Assembly (NCBI GenBank): GCA_947444055.1
Contig: CANEYR010000005.1
Location: forward strand, 50,651-114,650
DNA: 64,000 nucleotides
Direction of reading: 5' to 3'
Origin: Planctomycetota bacterium
GTDB lineage: Bacteria; Planctomycetota; UBA1135; UBA2386
Shown: positions 1-8,942 of the stretch, piece after piece
Numbering within the stretch: the stretch's first letter is position 1
Layout: every line of letters begins with the position of its first letter
Made by a program: the position numbers and the translations under genes
Notes under the pieces: generated by a model
Database searches by the model: none
The model's input: the letters and a program-made list of their open reading frames with translations, nothing else
Told to the model about the DNA's origin: nothing

Positions 1-1
1 C

Positions 2-274
2 AAGGAGGACGTCGCCGCTGGCGTCTTGAGCATGAAGGTGGGTGCGGGCAAGGCGGAGGACTGGACGTTCACGCGTGGCACCAAGCGGGTGAAGGTCGCG
101 CATCCCGAGCCGCGCACGATGAAGGACTACCGCAAGCAAGTCAGCGCCGAGCGGCGCACGCTGGTGTTGAAGGGCAAGTGGGGCGACCGCCAAATCGAGC
201 TGCACACCGTCGAGCGGGTGTTCGTGTTGGAGCGCGGTTTCCACTGGGTGCAAGAACTGCCGTTCCATCGCTGA
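2..274 (+). CDS. Hypothetical protein, 3' part only
   Basis: The frame is open from the first bases of the window to a TGA at 272-274, so only the last 90 or so residues are visible and the true start lies upstream. The visible part is basic and beta-prone with no membrane segment, and ends in GFHWVQELPFHR. I do not recognise the family. Its TGA shares one base with the ATG of the next gene (TGATG), so the two are probably translationally coupled. That makes it a likely operon partner of the redox protein downstream. Nothing in the visible part assigns a function. Confidence 0.7.
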   Translation, partial: KEDVAAGVLSMKVGAGKAEDWTFTRGTKRVKVAHPEPRTMKDYRKQVSAERRTLVLKGKWGDRQIELHTVERVFVLERGFHWVQELPFHR

Positions 275-810
275 TGGCCATGGACATCACACAAGTGCTG
301 GCGGCACCACTGCAAGACGCGAACGGCAAGGCGACGACGCTGCGCCAACAACTCGGCGAGCGGGCGACAGTGATCGTGTTCTTGCGCCACTTCGGTTGAC
401 TGTTTTGCCGCGAGCGTGCGTCGCAGTTGCGAACGCGGGAGCAGGAGTTGTTGGCGGCCGGCGCGCGCGTGCTCTTCGTCGGCACCGGGCTGCCGGCGAT
501 GGCGGCGGACTTCGCGCGCACACACGCTGGCCAGCACGCGGTGTTCAGTGATGCGCAGCGCCAAGCCTTCGGCGCGGCAGGTCTGCGGCGTTCGTGGTGG
601 GCGTTCCTGCATTGGCGGTTTGTCGCCAACCTGTGGCGCGCGCTTTGCTGCGGCTTCCGTCAGGGTCGCATCGAAGGGGATGCGCTGCAGCAGGGCGGGG
701 TGTTGGTGGTCGACGCGCGTGGGCAGGCGCTGCTGGCGATGGCCGACGCGGCGATGGGGGATCGGCTGGATCTTGGCGCGATCGTTACGGCGGCGAGGCC
801 GTCGGGCTGA
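274..810 (+). CDS. Selenocysteine-containing peroxiredoxin-like protein (AhpC/TSA_2, PRXL2-type), UxxC
   Basis: Read through the in-frame TGA at 397-399, this is one continuous 178-residue thioredoxin-fold protein. Residues 1-41 end in VIVFLRHFG, then comes the TGA as residue 42, then LFCRERASQLRTREQELLAAG. The motif RHFG-U-LFC-RE is the redox centre of the AhpC/TSA_2 (PRXL2/SelL-like) family, where Cys or Sec stands at this position. The half after the TGA carries the rest of the fold (VLFVGTGLP, a GGVLVVDARG strand, GDRLDLGAI) and ends at a second TGA at 808-810. Frame and high third-position GC are intact on both sides. A hairpin with a GU-containing loop follows the TGA. The role is presumably thiol/selenol peroxidase-like redox chemistry. 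The alternative is a nonsense mutation, but decay would not be expected to strike exactly the catalytic Cys position. No selenocysteine machinery is visible in this window. Confidence 0.88.
400..438 (+). promoter_or_regulatory. Putative bacterial SECIS hairpin
   Basis: Directly after the TGA at 397-399 a hairpin can be drawn. GCGT (418-421) and CGC (422-424) pair with GCG (429-431) and ACGC (433-436), with one bulged A and the four-base loop AGTT, which contains the GU typical of SelB-bound loops. An alternative outer stem pairs CCGCG (408-412) with CGCGG (434-438). The loop lies about 25 bases after the UGA, inside the usual bacterial range. Bacterial SECIS elements vary widely, so this rests on position and shape only. 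Confidence 0.55.
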
Positions 811-1013
811 TCGCGGACCACGATCAGGACCCTGCTCTCTCCCCAGGCCGGCGACCATCGAAAGCATGCCGCAGCGGGTGGAATGCCATTTGCACACAGC
901 CACGCCTGACTCGTTTCGCCGGTGAATGCTTCGGACGTCCTGCTGTGGACGGACTCGCCGATGTGTTCGTTCGCACAATTTGCCACAGCTGTCCCGCCAC
1001 ACCGAGAACACCC

Positions 1014-2303
1014 ATGCCTCGAACCATGTCCCACGACCTCGCAGCGCCGTACCAGCGCATCACCCTCATCCTTGGCGCGCTCGCGATCGGTGGTCTCGTA
1101 GCGAGCGAGCTGACAGCCCAAGGCTTGCCGGAGCCCGGGGCATCAGGCATCGAACACGTCATCGTCGTCACGATGGAGAACCGCTCGTTCGATCACTTCC
1201 TCGGGTGGCTGCCGCAGGCGGACGGCAGGCAAGAGGACATCACATACCTGGACCAGCTTGGCCTGCCGCGCACGACGTTCCGGCTCGCCCCCGACTTCCA
1301 AGGTTGCTCGCATCCGGATCCAGACCACAGCTATCTGGGCGGTCGCGTCGAGTTCAACAATGGCGCCTGTGACGGCTGGCTGCGCGCCGGCGCCAACGAC
1401 GAGTTCGCGATCGGCTTCTACAAACGGAATGACCTGAGGTTCTTCAGCGAGGTCACGCGCCACTGGACCACGTGCGACCGCTACTTCTGCTCGATCATGG
1501 CCGAGACGTGGCCGAACAAGATCTACCAGTACGCGGCCCAGACCGACCGGCTCACCAACGCCTTCGAGCTGTGCACGCTGCCGACGATCCTGGATCGACT
1601 GGCCGCCGCGAACCTCGAGGCGCGCTACTACTTCAGCGACGTGCCGTTCGTCGCCTTGTGGGGCTTTCAGTACCTGCCGATCTCGCGGCCGTTTTCGGCC
1701 TTCCTGGCCGACGCGGCCGCTGGCACGCTGCCGAAGGTCTCCTTCATCGACCCGCGCTTCCTCGATGCCGCGAGCGGCACATCGGCGGACGATCACCCGC
1801 ACGCCGACGTCCGCAATGGGCAGGCGTTCATGCAAAGGATCTACCAGGCCGTGACGACGAGCCCCAATTGGCCGCACACGGTGTTGGTCTTCACTTACGA
1901 CGAGTGGGGTGGGTTCTTCGATCACGTGCCGCCGCCGGTGCGGGCGATCCCGCTCGGCGACCAACTGGCCGGCAGCGATGGCCGGCTCGGCTTCCGCGTC
2001 CCCTGCATCGTCGTCTCCCCGTTCGCCACCGCGCGCGTCTCAAGTATCGAGCTGGAGCACTGCTCCGTGCTGCGCATGATCGAGTGGCGATGGAACCTGC
2101 AGCCGCTGACCGTGCGTGATGCGACCGCGAACAACCTCGCCGAAGTGCTCGACTTCTCGGTGAACCGGCTACAGCCTCGGCAGATCAACGTGCCGCAGGG
2201 CCCGTTTGGCGCGCCCTGCCCGGGCATTCCCGGCGGCGGCGACAAGTGGGCCTTCCTGCGCCTTCTGGCGATCTCGTTCGGCTGGCCCAACTGGCCGAAC
2301 TGA
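1014..2303 (+). CDS. Secreted phosphoesterase (phospholipase C / acid phosphatase superfamily)
   Basis: A 429-residue protein of the bacterial phosphoesterase family that includes non-haemolytic phospholipase C. A hydrophobic N-terminal segment (ITLILGALAIGGLVAS) fits a signal peptide or anchor and suggests export. Family hallmarks are visible: HVIVVTMENRSFDHFLGW with the metal/nucleophile Glu-Asn motif near the N-terminus, PKVSFIDPRF in the middle, DDHPHADVRNGQAF, and TYDEWGGFFDHVPPP, which carries metal ligands. The substrate (phospholipid or other phosphate ester) cannot be read from sequence. I chose the ATG at 1014 because the open frame upstream overlaps the selenoprotein; ATG 1026 is also possible. 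The 3' end is a degenerate 9-bp repeat in which the stop TGA replaces TGG. Confidence 0.88.
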   Translation: MPRTMSHDLAAPYQRITLILGALAIGGLVASELTAQGLPEPGASGIEHVIVVTMENRSFDHFLGWLPQADGRQEDITYLDQLGLPRTTFRLAPDFQGCSHPDPDHSYLGGRVEFNNGACDGWLRAGANDEFAIGFYKRNDLRFFSEVTRHWTTCDRYFCSIMAETWPNKIYQYAAQTDRLTNAFELCTLPTILDRLAAANLEARYYFSDVPFVALWGFQYLPISRPFSAFLADAAAGTLPKVSFIDPRFLDAASGTSADDHPHADVRNGQAFMQRIYQAVTTSPNWPHTVLVFTYDEWGGFFDHVPPPVRAIPLGDQLAGSDGRLGFRVPCIVVSPFATARVSSIELEHCSVLRMIEWRWNLQPLTVRDATANNLAEVLDFSVNRLQPRQINVPQGPFGAPCPGIPGGGDKWAFLRLLAISFGWPNWPN

Positions 2304-2309
2304 CCCAGC
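2283..2309 (+). repeat. 9-bp tandem repeat overlapping a stop codon
   Basis: Three degenerate units, TGGCCCAAC, TGGCCGAAC and TGACCCAGC, run across the end of the phosphoesterase gene. The period keeps the frame, so the protein ends Trp-Pro-Asn-Trp-Pro-Asn and the TGA is a third-unit variant of the TGG codon. It belongs with the other stop-overlapping repeats in this window. Confidence 0.6.
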
Positions 2310-2433
2310 TCCCAGAGGCTGGCCTCGGCAGTGCCGCGGGCAGCAACGGATCGCCCGACAACGAGGCCACCGACTGCCGAGGGACGTCGACGGCGGTGCG
2401 CTTCGAGCACGAACCAACCGACGAGAGTGAGTT

Positions 2434-5400
2434 TCATGCCGACGTCTCCTTCTGGTGTAGCGACGAACGCGCGGCGCGCAGTTGCGTCAACGCCGCGGGC
2501 AAAGCGTATTGCTCGCCAGAATCGCCGGCAAGAAAGCGGCCGCCGCGTACATCGCCGCGCAACTCCATTCCTCGCAGGGCACGCAGCAACAGCCGCCAAG
2601 GCACCGGGAACTTGTCGTGCAGCAGACGGGAATGGCTGACGACGCCGAGTCGGTGCAGCAAGGCGCGCGCACACAACTCGATCGCCGCTTCACTCGCGCG
2701 CGTCTCTGCAGGCGGCAGCGGCAACAGGCTCCAGCGGCCGACGGCATACAGCGGGAACGCGCGCCGGCTGGGCGGAATCGCCAATTGCCGCATCGCCGCG
2801 AATGAGTCGCAGGTCGCGAGCCCGAGCCCGACCAGTTCGCCGAGGCCCTCTTCCACTTGGCTCGGCAACAACCGGCTCTGCGCCTGCAGATCCGTGGGGA
2901 ACAAGGCGCCGCGCTGCGTCAACAAGTCGAACAACGTACGCCCTGCGGCGCCGAGATCGGTCGCGACCGCGCGTTCGAGCGGCAGCTCGAGCCATGCCGA
3001 CAGCTCCGCGCGCGGCAACACGCTGATGCCACAGCGGCCCAATGGCCCGCGCCATGGTCCCCAAAGTCGCAGCCACACGAACTCGCCAGCGAGCGTGCAC
3101 TGATCGAGCCATTCGCGGTGGTAGCGGTCGAGGTGGCGCGGCAGCACGTCGTCCTCCCATTCACTGCTCGGCAAACTGGCACCCGCCAACTGTTGCAGGG
3201 TCTCGGCGAGCCCGCGCGGGCCCGAGCGCGCCGTGTGCGCATTGGCGTGTTGCCAGGCGGGAAGGAACTGTTCGTAGTCAGCTTGGCTGACCGGCTGCAC
3301 CGCGGCGCGCAGGCGCTCGAGCATGTTGGCGCGGCAGCGCGCCAGCAGCCGACGGTGGGCCCACAGCGCGCGGCCGCCGCAGCTGGCTCGCATCGCGATG
3401 CCTTCCGCTTGCAACCGGCGCAGTGTCTCGTCGTCGTCCGGCGCCAACGAATCGCACCACAGCGGGAACACCGCCTCGAGTCGCCCGCGCCATGCAGCGA
3501 CCAGTTCGCGGCTGCTCTCCGCGGCAAACCAGCGATCGCCGTCGGCGATGGCGCGCCCGTCGGCGGCCAGTTCATCGAGCCACGGTTGCCACGCGGGTGT
3601 GACTTCGGCGACGGCGAGCCAACCCATCCAGCCCAGCGCTTCGTGCAGTTCGGCGGCCGAACGCGGGTCGGGCCAACACTGCTCTTGCACGAGGCGCACC
3701 GCCAAGGCGTCGAGTTCGCTGTCGCCGTGGTCGCTGCCGCGGTGGCGGGCACCACGCTGGGCCGTGGTCACGGCCTGCGTGCGTCGTTCTTCTAGCGGCG
3801 CGTCATCGAGAAACGCGTAGGGCATCGCATGCAGAATGCTGTCGGCGAACGGCGACGGGCTGGCGGCGTCGACTTCGCGCAGCGCGATGTCGCCTTCGCG
3901 GATGCGCGTCAACAACGCCAGCAAGCCATCGATGTCCATCGCTTCATGCAGCGCGTCATGCACGGTCTGCGCCACGATCGGGTGTTCGAGCGGCACCTCG
4001 ATGGGGCCCGGCGGCAAGGTCTCGGGACACGCTTGGGCGGCGGGGAAGGCGGCGGCGAGGGCGTCGTCGGCGCGAAAGCGCAGCAGGGGTGCTGGCACCT
4101 TCTTGCCGGAACGAAAGCGTTCGACCAGCAGCGAGCGCGCGACGTTCCATCGCCATCGCGCTTGGAACATCGGCGCTGGCAGCATCGCCTGGATGAGCAC
4201 GTCCTGCGCGGTGTTGGGGTGCAGGTAGCTCCAGACGTCGGCGAGCTCGAAGCTGTGCATCGGGCCGAGCGAGATGAGCAGCGCTTCTTCGTTGGCCGCG
4301 GCCTGCAGTTCATAGCCAAAGCCGACGCAGAAGCGCTTGCGCAGGGCCAGCCCAAAGGCGCGATTGACGCGGCTGCCGAACGGACTGTGCAGCACGAGCT
4401 GTTGGCCGCCGGTTTCGTCGAAGAAGCGTTCGAGCACGAGTTGCTCGTGGCTGGGCATGGCGCCGAGCGCGGTGAGCCCGCTCTGCAAGTAGCTCGCGAG
4501 TTGCTCGGCGTCGGCTGGCAGGAGGCCGCACTCGGCGACCAGCCACGTGGGGTCGATGCCGCGTGTGCGCACGGTCGACACCGCCCGGCACAGTTCCTGC
4601 GAACGCGAGGGCCCTTCCGCAACCCAGAACGGCAAGCTCGGTGGCACGCCGAGTGCATCGGCGACGCGCAACTGGCCCGAGGCGATGCGGCGAATCTGCC
4701 AACTGGCGGTGCCGAGTTGGAAGACGTCGCCGACCGAACTCTCGATCGCGAAGTCCTCGTGCACGGTGCCGATCAACGAGTCGTCGTGGTCCTGCACGAC
4801 TTGCCAATCGGCGACATCGGGAATGGCGCCGCCACACAGGATCGCGGTGAGTCGCGCGCGCCGCGTGGCGCGCACCGTGTGGTGGATGCTGTCGCGGTGC
4901 AACAAGGCGGCGCGGCCACCGGCATGCATCGCCAACACCTGATCGAAGCGTTCGCGCGGCAGTTCGCGGTACGGCCAGGCGGTGCGCACGCGCGCGAACA
5001 GGTCGTCTTCGTCGAAGGTGGTATCGCAGCACCACGCGACGACTTGTTGCGCCAGGATGTCGAGCGCGTTGCTCGGCTGCACGGTGCGGTCGAGTTCGCC
5101 CTGGCGCAGCGCGAACATCAGGGCGGTGCTGGTGACCAGTTCATCGCGCGTCAGCGGAAACAGCCGACCCTTGGGCGTCTTCGCCAGCGAGTGGCCAGCG
5201 CGGCCGACCCGCTGCAAGAAGGCGGCGATCGACGACGTCGGGCCGATCTGGATCACCAAGTCGACATCGCCGATGTCGATGCCGAGTTCGAGCGAACTGG
5301 TGGCGACGAGTGCCTTCAGTTGGCCGTGCTTCAGTTGCTGTTCGGCGGCGAGTCGCCGTGCTTTCGACAACGAGCCGTGGTGGCTGGTCACCAGATCCTT

Positions 5401-6264
5401 GCCGACGACTTCGGCCAGACGCGCCGCCACCCGTTCGGCCATCTTGCGCGTGTTGGCGAACACCAACGTCGTGCGATGCTGCGCGATCAGGTGCTGCATG
5501 CGGGCGAAGACTTCCGCCCAGATCTCGCCGGAACAAATCGTGTCGAGCGGGGCGCCGGGCAGTTCGAGGGCGACATCGAGTTCGCGGCGATGGCCGATGT
5601 CGACGACGGCGCATGGGCGGCCGGCGCCAACCAGCAGGCCGGCGGTGGCTTCGATCGGGCGCTGGGTCGCCGACAAGCCGATGCGTTGCAGGGCGCCACC
5701 ATGTTGCTGCACGAGGTGCTCCAGCCGTTCGCTGGTGAGTGCGAAGTGGCTGCCGCGCTTGCTCGCCGCCAACGCATGGATCTCGTCGACGATCAGCGTG
5801 CGCGCGCTCTGCAGCATGGCGCGACCGCGTTGGGTCGTCAGCAGGATGGCGAGCGACTCCGGCGTCGTGACGAGAATGTGCGGCGGCGTCTTCACCATGG
5901 CCGCGCGTTCGGCCGCTGGCGTGTCACCGGAGCGCACCGACACCCGCACGGTCGGCAGCGTCGCATCGCGTTCGCGCAGTTCGGCGAGCGGTTGCTGCAG
6001 GTTCTTCTGCACGTCGTTGGCCAGCGCGCGCAGCGGCGACACGTAGACCACTTGCAGGGTGGCAGGCAGGGCGTCGCCTTGCCGCAGCAAACCATCGAGC
6101 GCGTGCAGGAACGCCGCGAGGGTCTTGCCCGAACCCGTGGGGGCGGCGATCAGTACGTGTTCGCCGGCCGCGATGTGGGGCCAGCCAGCGCGCTGTGGTG
6201 CGGAAGGCTCACCGAGGCGATCGGCAAACCAGCTGGCGATGGTTGGGTGGAAGGCCGCGAGCAC
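2434..6264 (-). CDS. lhr: Lhr-type large superfamily 2 ATP-dependent helicase
   Basis: A 1276-residue DEAD/DEAH-like helicase. The N-terminal core shows Walker A APTGSGKTLAAFLHAL (about 40-55), the motif TTPESLAILL, the DEIH box in VDEIHALAASKRGSH, LSATQRP, and the second RecA domain with ATSSLELGIDIGDVDLV and QRVGRAGH. After the core come the winged-helix and beta-barrel Lhr region and a long C-terminal extension. Lhr proteins are 3'-5' DNA-RNA helicases linked to DNA repair. The length is between Lhr-core forms (about 850-900) and full-length E. coli Lhr (about 1500). It converges on the phosphoesterase gene. The PilZ gene lies immediately upstream on the same strand of the window in the reading sense away from ssb. 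Confidence 0.9.
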   Translation of the reverse strand: MLAAFHPTIASWFADRLGEPSAPQRAGWPHIAAGEHVLIAAPTGSGKTLAAFLHALDGLLRQGDALPATLQVVYVSPLRALANDVQKNLQQPLAELRERDATLPTVRVSVRSGDTPAAERAAMVKTPPHILVTTPESLAILLTTQRGRAMLQSARTLIVDEIHALAASKRGSHFALTSERLEHLVQQHGGALQRIGLSATQRPIEATAGLLVGAGRPCAVVDIGHRRELDVALELPGAPLDTICSGEIWAEVFARMQHLIAQHRTTLVFANTRKMAERVAARLAEVVGKDLVTSHHGSLSKARRLAAEQQLKHGQLKALVATSSLELGIDIGDVDLVIQIGPTSSIAAFLQRVGRAGHSLAKTPKGRLFPLTRDELVTSTALMFALRQGELDRTVQPSNALDILAQQVVAWCCDTTFDEDDLFARVRTAWPYRELPRERFDQVLAMHAGGRAALLHRDSIHHTVRATRRARLTAILCGGAIPDVADWQVVQDHDDSLIGTVHEDFAIESSVGDVFQLGTASWQIRRIASGQLRVADALGVPPSLPFWVAEGPSRSQELCRAVSTVRTRGIDPTWLVAECGLLPADAEQLASYLQSGLTALGAMPSHEQLVLERFFDETGGQQLVLHSPFGSRVNRAFGLALRKRFCVGFGYELQAAANEEALLISLGPMHSFELADVWSYLHPNTAQDVLIQAMLPAPMFQARWRWNVARSLLVERFRSGKKVPAPLLRFRADDALAAAFPAAQACPETLPPGPIEVPLEHPIVAQTVHDALHEAMDIDGLLALLTRIREGDIALREVDAASPSPFADSILHAMPYAFLDDAPLEERRTQAVTTAQRGARHRGSDHGDSELDALAVRLVQEQCWPDPRSAAELHEALGWMGWLAVAEVTPAWQPWLDELAADGRAIADGDRWFAAESSRELVAAWRGRLEAVFPLWCDSLAPDDDETLRRLQAEGIAMRASCGGRALWAHRRLLARCRANMLERLRAAVQPVSQADYEQFLPAWQHANAHTARSGPRGLAETLQQLAGASLPSSEWEDDVLPRHLDRYHREWLDQCTLAGEFVWLRLWGPWRGPLGRCGISVLPRAELSAWLELPLERAVATDLGAAGRTLFDLLTQRGALFPTDLQAQSRLLPSQVEEGLGELVGLGLATCDSFAAMRQLAIPPSRRAFPLYAVGRWSLLPLPPAETRASEAAIELCARALLHRLGVVSHSRLLHDKFPVPWRLLLRALRGMELRGDVRGGRFLAGDSGEQYALPAALTQLRAARSSLHQKETSA

Positions 6265-6281
6265 CTCGGCACCATAGCGAG

Positions 6282-6635
6282 TTAGACCTTCTTGGCCTTA
6301 CCGACGTAGTGACGCAGGGCGGCCTTGGTCACGGGCGTGATCTCGGTGAAGTAGATGGCGATGTCCCACTGCTTCTTCTGGCCCTTGCCCAGCGGCTCGC
6401 AGCGCACCACCGCGCCCTTCACTTGGTGGCGCTCGGTGGCGCCCGGCAGTGCGAAGTCGAGGCCGACCAACGTCATCTCGGGAATCGCGTGGTTGGAGGC
6501 GCAGGCCATGCCGATCTCGGAGATGTCGCGCAGCAGCGCCGGCTCGGCGTCGGGCTTGGTCGACAGTTTGACCGGGAAGGCAGCGAACGCGCGGGTGGCG
6601 CGACGACGATCAGATTGTGGTGTCGGCGAAGTCAC
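6282..6635 (-). CDS. PilZ domain protein
   Basis: About 117 residues. An RRATR motif near the start followed by DISEIG matches the RxxxR and D/NxSxxG c-di-GMP-binding signature of PilZ domains. The rest is a short beta barrel followed by a C-terminal helix (VTKAALRHYVGKAKKV). It probably acts as a cytoplasmic c-di-GMP receptor with no other domain attached. The GTG at 6635 is the first start that leaves only a short leader before RRATR; the open frame extends upstream across ssb on the other strand and is not credible there. The gene is divergent from ssb. The target process cannot be deduced from the neighbours. Confidence 0.75.
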   Translation of the reverse strand: MTSPTPQSDRRRATRAFAAFPVKLSTKPDAEPALLRDISEIGMACASNHAIPEMTLVGLDFALPGATERHQVKGAVVRCEPLGKGQKKQWDIAIYFTEITPVTKAALRHYVGKAKKV

Positions 6636-6690
6636 GCCGACGGACGTTAGCGATCTGCGCCTCCGACTTCTAGGATGGGACTGGCAGGCA

Positions 6691-6707
6691 CGTCCCGTAC
6701 TGGGACG
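6691..6707. promoter_or_regulatory. Inverted repeat upstream of ssb
   Basis: A perfect 6-bp inverted repeat with a 5-bp spacer, CGTCCC-GTACT-GGGACG, lies 40 bp before the ssb start, in the divergent region shared with the PilZ gene. It could be an operator for either gene. It does not match a LexA box I know, so no regulator is proposed. Confidence 0.35.
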
Positions 6708-6746
6708 CGCCCGATACCCGACCAACGACGCAACGAGAGTTTCCCC

Positions 6747-7247
6747 GTGGCCAACTTCAACAAAGTCATCCTCCTCGGCAATCTGACCCGCGACATCGAA
6801 CTGCGGCATACCCAGGGCGGCCAGGCGCTCGCCAAGTTCGGCATGGCCATCAACCGCAAGTATTCGGTGAACGGCGAGGCCAAGGAGTCGACTTGCTTCG
6901 TCGACATCACGGCCTGGGGTCGGCAGGCAGAGGTGTTGAGCCAGTACCTGAAGAAAGGCAGCCAACTGTTTGTCGAAGGGCGCCTCGACTTCCAGACCTG
7001 GGAGAGCCCCGAGGGCGGCAAACGCAGCAAGCTCGAAGTGGTGTTGGAGAACTTCCAGTTCGTCGGCGGCAAGGCTGGCGGCGCCGGTGGTGGCGGGGGC
7101 GCGCCGGGCGCTGAGGAAGGCGGCGGCGGCGAACGTCGCGCTGGTGGTGGTGCTGCTGGTGGCGGTGGCGGCGGCGCCCGTCGCCCGGCCCAAGAGGGTG
7201 GGGCTGGCGGCGGTGGCGAAGTCGACTACGGCGACATCCCGTTCTGA
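6747..7247 (+). CDS. ssb: Single-stranded DNA-binding protein
   Basis: 166 residues from the GTG at 6747 (VANFNKVILLGNLTRDIEL). The OB fold occupies about residues 1-110, with the typical NKVILLGNLTRD and FVDITAWGRQAEVLSQYLKKG segments. A glycine-rich linker of about 45 residues follows. It ends in the acidic tip DYGDIPF, the standard SSB interaction peptide for repair and replication partners. GTG is preferred over an upstream start because the family starts at this asparagine-rich strand; a GAGAG sequence precedes it. It acts in replication, recombination and repair by coating single-stranded DNA. Confidence 0.97.
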   Translation: MANFNKVILLGNLTRDIELRHTQGGQALAKFGMAINRKYSVNGEAKESTCFVDITAWGRQAEVLSQYLKKGSQLFVEGRLDFQTWESPEGGKRSKLEVVLENFQFVGGKAGGAGGGGGAPGAEEGGGGERRAGGGAAGGGGGGARRPAQEGGAGGGGEVDYGDIPF

Positions 7248-7508
7248 AACGGTGGCCTAGCCGCATCGAGCCCGTTGGCTGCTTGACGCATCGTGTGAGG
7301 ATGCGATGAAAGATTGGCGCCAACGGGCCAGCTTCCAATGGCACGGCATGTTGGCTAGTCCCTTGCCAGAAGACATTTAGCGGTCGGATCCATCCGCTTC
7401 CCGAAACTGGAGTCCGAGCAACCGGCGCCCGCGAGCCTTGCGTATGGGTGTTTACTGCATACGGTGTTCATCCTCGCCCGGCTCTCACCACCCCGCCGGT
7501 TCCACCAC

Positions 7509-8942
7509 ATGCTCTCGTTTCGCACCATGCGCCGCTTGATTGCGGCTGCGACCTTTGTGTCGTTTGCTTCGGCACAGAGTCCACCTCCTGGGTTCACCTA
7601 CCAGACACTGGTGGATGGCCCGTTGAACAGTGCAACCGCGATGGCCTTTGCGCCGGACGGGCGCCTGTTCATCACCGAACGCACCACCGGCAACATTCGC
7701 GTGTTCGCGAACGGGGCCCTGCAAGCGGCCCCGTGGGCCACGATTGCGGTGGCGGGTGGCGGCACCTGGGCGGAGCAAGGTTTGCTCGGCATTGCGATCG
7801 ACCCGGCGTTCCTCACCAATCGGTTCGTCTACGTCTTCTACACCGCCCCGTCCGGCACTGAGAACCGCATCGCCCGGCTGCAAGAGAACGGCGGCGTCGG
7901 CAGCAACCTGACGGTGCTCAGTCCCGCCAACGCGCTGCAGTCGCAGCTCTACCACAACGCCGGCCCGATGGTGTTTGGCTACGACGGCACCCTGTTTGTC
8001 GGGACCGGCGATGCGCTCGGCGGCTCCAACGCGCAAAACATGCAGACTTGGCTCGGCAAGATCCTGCGGTTCAACGTGCCCAACTTGACCGTGCCGAGCA
8101 ACAACCCGTTCCCCGGCAGCGCCATCTATTCACTCGGCCATCGCAACCAGTTTGGTCTGACCATCCATCCGGTCACCGGCAAGCTTTACCAGACCGAGAA
8201 CGGTGGTGCGCTGATGGACGAACTCAACCTGATCCAAGCGGGCGGCAACTACGGGTGGCCAAACTACGAAGGCCTTGAGAACCCGCCGAACCCGTCCTTC
8301 ATCGACCCGCTGGCGAGTTACCAGCCGACGACGGCGCCGACCGGCACCTGCTTCTATCGCGGCGATCACTACCCGCTGGCCTACAAGCACGCGTGGTTCT
8401 TCACCGACTACAACATGAACCGGCTGCGCATGCTGACGCTGAACGCGGCGGGCACCACGGTGACGAGCCAGATCGTGTTCGACACCTTGCCGGGTTCTGG
8501 CTACGGCCTGGTGTCGGGACCTGACGGCAACCTGTGGTACCTGACCAACGACCAGGGCGGCTTTGGCGCCGACGAACTCGGGCGCTACGTGCATGCCAAT
8601 GAGCCGATGCCGTCGGCGCAGATCTCGTCGGTGTCGAACAAGTCGCTTGGCGCCTCGATCACCGTGTGTGTGCACGCGCCAAACGGCACGATCGCGGTGC
8701 CCTGGCTGTCGACGTCGCAGTTTGCATCGCCGTTGCCGACGCCGTTCGGCAACTTGTGGGTGCAGGGCGACGCGATGTTGTCGGCCGTGGTCGTGACCCA
8801 AGACCAACGCAACTACCTCGGCTTGACGCTGCCCAATGCGCCGACCTTCCTCGGCTCGTCGATCTACCTGCAGGCCGTCGTGGTCGATGCCATGAGCACG
8901 CTGCGGTTGACGAACCCTTCGCAGTTGGTGATTCGCGGCTGA
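7509..8942 (+). CDS. Secreted PQQ-dependent sugar dehydrogenase family protein (glucose/sorbosone dehydrogenase)
   Basis: A 477-residue exported protein with a signal peptide (LIAAATFVSFASAQ). The main body is a six-bladed propeller of the GSDH family: PDGRLFITERTTGNIRVF, EQGLLGIAIDPAF, GKILRFN, SLGHRNQFGLTIHP, ENGGALMDELNLIQAGGNYGWP and YRGDHYPLAYKHAWFFTDY. These are blade and PQQ/calcium-site motifs of soluble aldose dehydrogenases. From about residue 355 a beta-rich C-terminal domain of the type seen in other exported proteins here is attached. ATG 7509 and ATG 7527 are both plausible starts. The substrate is unknown. The TGA lies at the first unit of an 11-bp tandem repeat. Confidence 0.9.
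   Translation: MLSFRTMRRLIAAATFVSFASAQSPPPGFTYQTLVDGPLNSATAMAFAPDGRLFITERTTGNIRVFANGALQAAPWATIAVAGGGTWAEQGLLGIAIDPAFLTNRFVYVFYTAPSGTENRIARLQENGGVGSNLTVLSPANALQSQLYHNAGPMVFGYDGTLFVGTGDALGGSNAQNMQTWLGKILRFNVPNLTVPSNNPFPGSAIYSLGHRNQFGLTIHPVTGKLYQTENGGALMDELNLIQAGGNYGWPNYEGLENPPNPSFIDPLASYQPTTAPTGTCFYRGDHYPLAYKHAWFFTDYNMNRLRMLTLNAAGTTVTSQIVFDTLPGSGYGLVSGPDGNLWYLTNDQGGFGADELGRYVHANEPMPSAQISSVSNKSLGASITVCVHAPNGTIAVPWLSTSQFASPLPTPFGNLWVQGDAMLSAVVVTQDQRNYLGLTLPNAPTFLGSSIYLQAVVVDAMSTLRLTNPSQLVIRG

Noticed and set aside
397..399. TGA as a true nonsense mutation (pseudogene)
   Set aside because: Position matches the redox Cys/Sec of the family, the frame continues without other lesions, and a hairpin follows. 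Decay remains possible but less likely.
127..1011. 294-codon minus-strand frame at the window start
   Set aside because: It lies opposite the selenoprotein gene, is Arg/His-rich and shows no domain.
3829..6285. 818-codon plus-strand open frame opposite the Lhr helicase
   Set aside because: Composition typical of an antisense shadow and no recognisable domain; the helicase motifs are on the minus strand.
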